Below are positions 59,448-64,000 of a stretch of 64,000 nucleotides of DNA, one piece after another. The position numbers and the translations under genes were made by a program. Where the stretch lies: positions 13,004,377 to 13,068,376 of the forward strand of contig CP016211.1 in the NCBI GenBank assembly GCA_001931535.1, given 5' to 3'. Positions within the stretch are counted from its first letter, which is position 1; every line of letters begins with the position of its first letter. A model generated the notes under the pieces. That model made no database searches and had not been told where the DNA came from. It saw only the letters and a program-made list of their open reading frames with translations. The DNA comes from Minicystis rosea. GTDB taxonomy: Bacteria; Myxococcota_A; Polyangia; Polyangiales; Polyangiaceae.

Positions 59448-59881
59448 GCGAAGGCGGAAGGCCGGCGTTGGTGGTGCTGAAAGACGGCGCCCCGCTCCCC
59501 GATGACGAGGCGCGCGCCCTGTGGACCGAGTTCAGCGCGCACATGGAAGCGAATCGCGGCGACACCGCCGGCTTCGCCAAGCAAAAAGGCTGGCACGCCG
59601 TCGCGCCCGAGTTCCGCATGGGCCGCGCGGTGCTCGTGGTGTCGACCACGCCGGAGGCCGCCGCCAAGGCCAAGGCCGCCGCCCCGCCGCAAGGCAAAGG
59701 GGGGTCATCGGGCCCGAAGCCCGCAGGGAAGGGGAGCCCGCCCCACAAGGGTGGCTCGGGCGCGAAGCCCGCGGCCAAAGGCCCTTCGCCCAAAGGCTCC
59801 TCGGGCCCCAAGCCCGCTGGCAAAGGCGGCCCGTCGAAAGGCCCCAAGCCGGCGGCTCCCGCGAAGAAGCCGCCGCGCTGA
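59444..59881 (+). CDS. Small protein with Pro/Gly/Lys-rich tail, 145 aa
   Basis: The ATG overlaps the stop of the large activator by four bases (ATGA). The first 70 residues form a small globular domain (ARALWTEFSAHMEANRGDT, then GFAKQKGWHAVAPEFRMGR). The remaining half repeats GPKPAGKG and GAKPAAKG, a basic disordered tail. Translational coupling suggests it works with the fusion protein. No known family. Confidence 0.72.
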
Positions 59882-59886
59882 AGACG

Positions 59887-59923
59887 TGACCGAAAAGCGG
59901 CGTGAAGCTGCTTTTCGGTCACC
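59887..59923. terminator. Hairpin between two convergent genes
   Basis: A perfect 13-bp stem GTGACCGAAAAGC/GCTTTTCGGTCAC lies 6 bp after the stop at 59881. The other convergent gene ends at 59953. The A4/T4 inside the stem gives a partly T-rich tail on each strand, consistent with a bidirectional terminator. Confidence 0.65.
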
Positions 59924-59952
59924 CGCCGAGATGGGTTTGCCCGCGAAGGTGG

Positions 59953-60249
59953 TTATTCCGGAAACGCTCCCGTACAAGCGTTGAGCGCCGCCTTCGCGTC
60001 TGCGCAAGCGCTCCTCCAACCGCACGACGCGTCCGATACGCAATCGAGATAATCGTCGAACAAGTCGCCGCAACCTCGGCTCGAGACGAGCGATTCGAGC
60101 GCTTGCCCGTCGCTCATGCACTCGCGGTAGCCCACGTCCGGGCAGTTGTCGTCGAGGTCGGAGCACACGTCATCGACCGTCTTCTGACAGCCCGTGACCA
60201 TGATCACGACGGCAGCCAGCGCGAGCCGAGCCCAGGGCTTTGCCCTCAT
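59953..60249 (-). CDS. Small Cys-rich lipoprotein, 98 aa
   Basis: A lipoprotein signal (VIMVTGCQ, Cys near 21) is followed by a compact domain with eight Cys (CSDLDDNCPDVGYREC, CGDLFDDYLDCVSDASC, CADAKAALNAC). The spacing suggests a disulfide-knotted outer-membrane protein. The ATG overlaps the stop of the preceding lipoprotein gene (ATGA), so the two are made together. Function unknown. Confidence 0.8.
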   Translation of the reverse strand: MRAKPWARLALAAVVIMVTGCQKTVDDVCSDLDDNCPDVGYRECMSDGQALESLVSSRGCGDLFDDYLDCVSDASCGWRSACADAKAALNACTGAFPE

Positions 60250-60767
60250 GTTCCACCTCCTTCTCCACCTTCGACGCCGCCGTCGCTCACCGTTGCGCCG
60301 CCGGTGCCCGCGCCGCCCTGACCACCGGCGCCCTGGCCTCCGAATCCACCGCTGCTGCTGCTGCCGTTGCTACTGCTGTTGCTGCTACTGCTGCTGGTGA
60401 CGTCGTCGCAGACGCCGTTCGCGCCTGCGAATTGGTTGCAGACGCAGACCTTCTTTCCGGGCGTATCCTCCTCGAACGGGTTGTTCGCGATGGAGGAGGC
60501 GCGTTGGATGCATGCGTTGCCCGCTGGGCAATCCGCGTTGCTCGCGCACTCGGTGGCGGCCACGCAGGTCCGGCGGAGCGAGAACGTCGCTTCATCGTCA
60601 CAGACGAAGCCGGTGTCGCAGTCCGAATCTCCGGTGCAGTCATCCTCGATGCCGCAGCCGTGGAGGTCGAAGCACGAGGCCGAGAACAAGACGATCAGGG
60701 CCAAGCCCAGCGGCGGAAAGGGGCTGCCACGGGAACCATGAAACAGTGTCGATCGAAGAAAGCGCAT
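60246..60767 (-). CDS. Cys-rich lipoprotein with C-terminal Ser/Gly tail, 173 aa
   Basis: After the chosen ATG at 60767 a signal (VLFSASCFD, Cys near 32) precedes a region with Cys pairs of a Dickkopf/EGF-like type (CTGDSDCDTGFVC, CASNADCPAGNAC, VCVCNQFAGANGVC). The last 50 residues are Ser/Asn then Gly-rich (GGFGGQGAGGQGGAGTGG), an inverted layout with the linker at the end. The stop overlaps the next lipoprotein start. Likely surface-exposed; function unknown. Confidence 0.78.
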   Translation of the reverse strand: MRFLRSTLFHGSRGSPFPPLGLALIVLFSASCFDLHGCGIEDDCTGDSDCDTGFVCDDEATFSLRRTCVAATECASNADCPAGNACIQRASSIANNPFEEDTPGKKVCVCNQFAGANGVCDDVTSSSSSNSSSNGSSSSGGFGGQGAGGQGGAGTGGATVSDGGVEGGEGGGT

Positions 60768-61095
60768 GCCTCGAGCGTAGAGCCGAATGCGGCCGACTTC
60801 CATCTCGCCCGCCGGCGGAGGTGCGCCCGCGCCGTTCTCCCGATGACGGGATAATCGCCCTGCATTTCCCGGTGAGATCGGAGGCGCTCGGAGAATCCCG
60901 TCACGCCCGTCACGCTGGGAAACTCGTCACCGGGGCGATCCGGAACCATCGTTGTCTTCGCGACGGCCGATGAGGCCTGTTCGCGACGGCGATCGCCATG
61001 CCCATGACGCGTGGAGATCGCATGACCGCTCCGGCGAAGCGTCGCTGGAGCCAGAGCGCTGCCTCGCGCAGCGCAGATATCTTGGAGGAGCTTCG

Positions 61096-62580
61096 ATGAA
61101 ATACGATGTCGTCCGGTGCGGGAGCCTTCTGGCTTTGGTCCTCTCCTCGGTCGCGTGCGCGGCCGGCAACGGTGGGGGAGAGGGCAGCGGTGGTGAGACC
61201 ACGAGTCCATCCACGGGGAGCGGCGGGCATGATGGCGTGACCACCGGCAGCGGTGGATTCGGCGGCCAAAGCACCACGGGAACCGGCGGTCAGAACACCG
61301 GCGGATCCATCAACCAACCTCCCGAGCCCGGCGCGCCGTTGCTCTTCCAGCTCACCCGTCGCATCGCGCTGGTCGACACCCAAAGCGCGGGCGCTGCGTG
61401 CGGTGCCTTTGCGCGTATCGAGGGGAATGCGCGGCGCCTCGTCATCGACCTCGATCAATGCGATCTCGGCCCGGAAGCGCCGGCCGGCGCGGTGGGCGTC
61501 ATCGGCGCGGTCACGGTGCGCGCCGACACCGCGGAGACCTTCGAGGTCCGCGTCGAGCCCACGGGCGCCGCCGTCCCCGGACCGGCTTACACCGTAGGTC
61601 CTTTGCAGACGACCTCGCATGGATTCATCACCCTTCTGGGGCAGGCCGATCGCGCCTTTGCCATCGAAGCTTCGGGCTCGACTTCATTGGACGTGCTCGT
61701 GGAGATCAGCGGCTTCCTCGTGCCGGCCGCGACGGGTGGCCAATACGTGCACCTCCTCGATCGGCCGGAGCGCTGGTATGCCTCGAACCCCAACGACGTC
61801 GGTCATCGCGATCCCTGGAGCGAGCTCGGTACGGTGCTGAGCTATCCGGTGCTCGGCGCGGACTTCGGCGCGACAGGCATGCTCGGCGCCGTGCACCTCG
61901 GTCCAGGCGTGTGGCGGGAGGTGCCCTCTTCGTTCTACATGGGCCCGGCTGGGTCGGATGGCCCGCTCGTGCGCTGGTCGACCACGCCGGCCGATACCCA
62001 CTTTCCCTGGCGACACACGAGCTTCTTCGTCGTGGGCGCCGGCCTCGGCAAAGAGGTCGAGATGCGCGCCGACGCCGAAGGCGTCGTCCCTTGGGACACG
62101 GGAATCGAGCCTTGGATCGACGCCGTGGGCTATCTCTCGCCCAAGCCTGCGGGCGGGCTCGTCTATCGCCCGCTCGCCAAGCCTCTTCGGGTGACCAATC
62201 CCGTCGTCACCCACAATGGAGACGACGTCCGCTTCACCACCGGCCTTCCCGAGGCGCGCGGCGTGGCCGGCACGCTCGACTTCGACCTTCCTCACTGGCC
62301 TTACGACCATGCCTATCGCTACTTCACCGTGATGGTCGGCGCCACGACGTCCGTCTTCCCCGGCGCGCTGCCCGGCGGCCTGGAAGGGCCCGATTTCACC
62401 ACCGTGCAGCTCAACCAGAATGGCCACGTCACGGCCACGTTCATGACCCGCACCGACGCCGAAGGAGCCTTCGTGATGCGACACTACTCCTATGCGAGCG
62501 GCGGCAGCACCGGTGCGCCGGCCGAGCTCTCCGCGGTCTCGGTGCGCATGCGCGTCGATGCGGTGCTGACCGAGCCTTGA
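61096..62580 (+). CDS. Lipoprotein with beta-rich domain, 494 aa
   Basis: GGAGGAG lies 6 bp before the ATG. The lipobox is SSVACA (Cys near 21) followed by a linker of about 50 residues (GGETTSPSTGSGGHD). The mature protein is beta-rich with many aromatic and Gly turns (GQYVHLLDRPERWYASNPN, then FPWRHTSFFVVGAGLGKEV). No catalytic motif or known domain is recognised. It is divergent from the Cys-rich lipoproteins across a gap of about 330 bp that I cannot annotate further. Confidence 0.78.
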   Translation: MKYDVVRCGSLLALVLSSVACAAGNGGGEGSGGETTSPSTGSGGHDGVTTGSGGFGGQSTTGTGGQNTGGSINQPPEPGAPLLFQLTRRIALVDTQSAGAACGAFARIEGNARRLVIDLDQCDLGPEAPAGAVGVIGAVTVRADTAETFEVRVEPTGAAVPGPAYTVGPLQTTSHGFITLLGQADRAFAIEASGSTSLDVLVEISGFLVPAATGGQYVHLLDRPERWYASNPNDVGHRDPWSELGTVLSYPVLGADFGATGMLGAVHLGPGVWREVPSSFYMGPAGSDGPLVRWSTTPADTHFPWRHTSFFVVGAGLGKEVEMRADAEGVVPWDTGIEPWIDAVGYLSPKPAGGLVYRPLAKPLRVTNPVVTHNGDDVRFTTGLPEARGVAGTLDFDLPHWPYDHAYRYFTVMVGATTSVFPGALPGGLEGPDFTTVQLNQNGHVTATFMTRTDAEGAFVMRHYSYASGGSTGAPAELSAVSVRMRVDAVLTEP

Positions 62581-62723
62581 GGTTGGGAATCGACGGCGAG
62601 CTTTGCCGGCGAATGCCCATGAGATGATCGACATCGGGTGTCGCGAGACGGGCGCTCGTGACACCTTTCATCCCATCTCGGGTCGATGAACGTGTGGGGT
62701 GATGATGGTGTTATTGGCGCCGC

Positions 62724-64000
62724 TCACCGTTGCTCGGGGAGCAGCTTGCGCAGGTGCCAGGCTTGCAAGAAGAGCTGTCGCTCGGCGGCGTTGAGCGCGT
62801 CGCGCACGCTGCCCAGGAAGATGGCGGGCAGGGCGACGAAGGTCACGCTGGCGTAGATCAGCATCGGTACCGTGGTGTGCGGCGCGAGGTACACGGCGCG
62901 CGAAAGGAGCGTGAGGTTGCCGTGCTCGAAGACGTAGGCCGGTGAGAAGACGTTCCCGAGCTCCAAGACGAATGGCACCAAGACCGCGAGCACGCCGAGC
63001 GCGACCACGGCCCAGCGCTCTTGTCGTCTCCGGCATTGGAAGGCGATCCACAGCGTGGTGATGGCGACGGCCTGCGGGACGAGCACGAAGGGGCCGAGCC
63101 AGCAGGCCACGCTCGCCACCGTCGCGAGCGACATGGCCGTGAGGAGCAGGCGGTGCGCGCCCGCGAGCTTCTCGGTCTTCCGCGCCCAGAGCGCATAAAG
63201 GTAGGTGAACACGCTGAGCACCGTGCACACCAGGAAGGGCAGCCATTGCCGCACGCCCATGGCGAGCACGAGGAACGGCGTGAGCGTCCAGCTCCCCAGC
63301 GCATACGATCCGAAGCGCGCGATCTGATCACGGTTCTGGCTCGTCATCGTGTTGATCTCGGCCTCGACCTCGGGAGGCATCTGCGGCGGAGCTTCGACGA
63401 AGAGGCGGACCAGGAGGCGGCGGGCCTCTTCGTTGTCGGAGTCGAGCGCGAGCGCCGCCGTCACCTCGCGCACGGCATCGGTGCGCGCGGTCGCGGCCAT
63501 CTTGCCGCTCGGATCGGGCGTCGCCGCCTGCGCGAGGGCCGCGTCCGCCGCGGCGACGCGCGCGGTGCTGAGCGCGCGGCGGCGCTCCAGATCGCGATCG
63601 CCGTCGAGGTAACGCTCCACCGCTTCGGCCAGCTCGCGCGCGCTCTGGTGGCGATCGGCGCGATCGCGCGCCGAGGCCTTCGCGCAGATGGCATCGAGCT
63701 CGGGCGGCACGTCCTTGGTGACGTCCGCGGCGCGTCGCGCGGTGGGCGCGCGCGTTGACTCCGCGAGCTGGTCGAACGAGTCGCCCTGATGCATTCGGCG
63801 ATGCGTGAGGATCTCGAAGAGAATGGCGCCGAGCGCATAGACGTCGGTGCGCGCGTCCTGGCTCTCGCCGAGGCCGAGGAGCTGCTCGGGGGACATGTAG
63901 CCGGGCGTGCCGACCATGTTTCCCTGGGCCAGCAGATCGGCGTCCGACACGACCATCGGCGCGCTCGTGGTGTGCTCGGTGACGAGGCGGGCCACGCCCC
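62724..64000 (-). CDS. Ser/Thr kinase with multi-helix membrane C-terminus (5' end outside window)
   Basis: The window edge cuts the kinase just after DFG; the visible start GVARLVTE is the usual DFG-plus context. The activation segment MVGTPGYMSPEQLLG and the C-lobe (TDVYALGAILFEILT, RADRHQSARELAEAVERYL) are intact. A coiled, charged segment (about 40 residues) leads to about six membrane helices (LTPFLVLAMGV, FLVCTVLSVFTYLYAL, LLLTAMSLATVASVACWLGP, VVALGVLAVLVPFV, VPMLIYASVTFVALPAIF). This is a membrane kinase of a type frequent in myxobacteria. The stop is at 62724. Confidence 0.88.
   Translation of the reverse strand, partial: GVARLVTEHTTSAPMVVSDADLLAQGNMVGTPGYMSPEQLLGLGESQDARTDVYALGAILFEILTHRRMHQGDSFDQLAESTRAPTARRAADVTKDVPPELDAICAKASARDRADRHQSARELAEAVERYLDGDRDLERRRALSTARVAAADAALAQAATPDPSGKMAATARTDAVREVTAALALDSDNEEARRLLVRLFVEAPPQMPPEVEAEINTMTSQNRDQIARFGSYALGSWTLTPFLVLAMGVRQWLPFLVCTVLSVFTYLYALWARKTEKLAGAHRLLLTAMSLATVASVACWLGPFVLVPQAVAITTLWIAFQCRRRQERWAVVALGVLAVLVPFVLELGNVFSPAYVFEHGNLTLLSRAVYLAPHTTVPMLIYASVTFVALPAIFLGSVRDALNAAERQLFLQAWHLRKLLPEQR

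Overview
The window is a GC-rich (roughly 70%), gene-dense bacterial chromosome segment. Its content points to a myxobacterium, most likely Polyangia (Sorangium/Polyangium-like). The signs are: many exported lipoproteins with Gly/Ser/Thr-rich linkers after the lipobox cysteine, a MYXO-CTERM-type tail (19768-18347), Hanks-type Ser/Thr kinases (three whole or partial kinase domains), two sigma-54 activators, and a lone PrkA. No phage, conjugation or CRISPR module is seen. The clear mobile-DNA trace is a short IS66-like transposase scrap.

Layout. 1-8.3 kb: exported proteins, tRNA-Ala(GGC), an acyl-CoA dehydrogenase, a rimK-like/enoyl-CoA-hydratase-family pair and a lipoprotein. 8.4-13.3 kb: FtsH, a DEAD-box helicase with a 16-residue repeat linker, and a Lys-rich exported protein. 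13.3-18.2 kb: an aldehyde-oxidation unit with DUF779, an AcoD/ExaC-type aldehyde dehydrogenase and a divergent AcoR-like activator; a near-consensus -24/-12 promoter and a candidate upstream activator site lie between the last two. 18.3-24.3 kb: MYXO-CTERM protein, a LysM protein coupled to a Ser/Thr kinase, and a SUMF1/FGE-type lipoprotein; the LysM and SUMF1 reading frames are each broken by one missing base. 24.4-33.9 kb: sugar kinase, PrkA, a DUF882/M15-type peptidase, Sua5/YrdC coupled to an isochorismatase-family protein, and lipoproteins. 34-41.6 kb: a scarred region with a four-copy hairpin array, a mosaic of gene fragments (two pieces of the gene at 36043-37773 plus an SSB tail), a TPR protein, an IS66 scrap, a metzincin lipoprotein and two orphan immunity-type genes. 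41.7-50.1 kb: DnaB, CarA-CarB resembling the eukaryotic CAD enzyme more than E. coli CarAB, and an alpha/beta hydrolase. 50.2-64 kb: CAP-domain lipoprotein, aquaporin, chromate transporter, an outer-membrane-like protein coupled to a 1,527-residue kinase/ATPase/TPR/GAF/sigma-54-activator fusion, Cys-rich lipoproteins and a truncated membrane kinase.

The most unusual feature is the number of different short tandem arrays in the non-coding gaps (periods 42, 48, 53/56, 67, about 72 and 85 bp, plus a two-copy 55-bp repeat). Most units fold as hairpins, and in two arrays the stem changes preserve pairing. Several arrays lie between convergent genes or just after stop codons, and two families have diverged single copies elsewhere in the window. 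All assignments come from reading motifs and context by eye; no database search was run.
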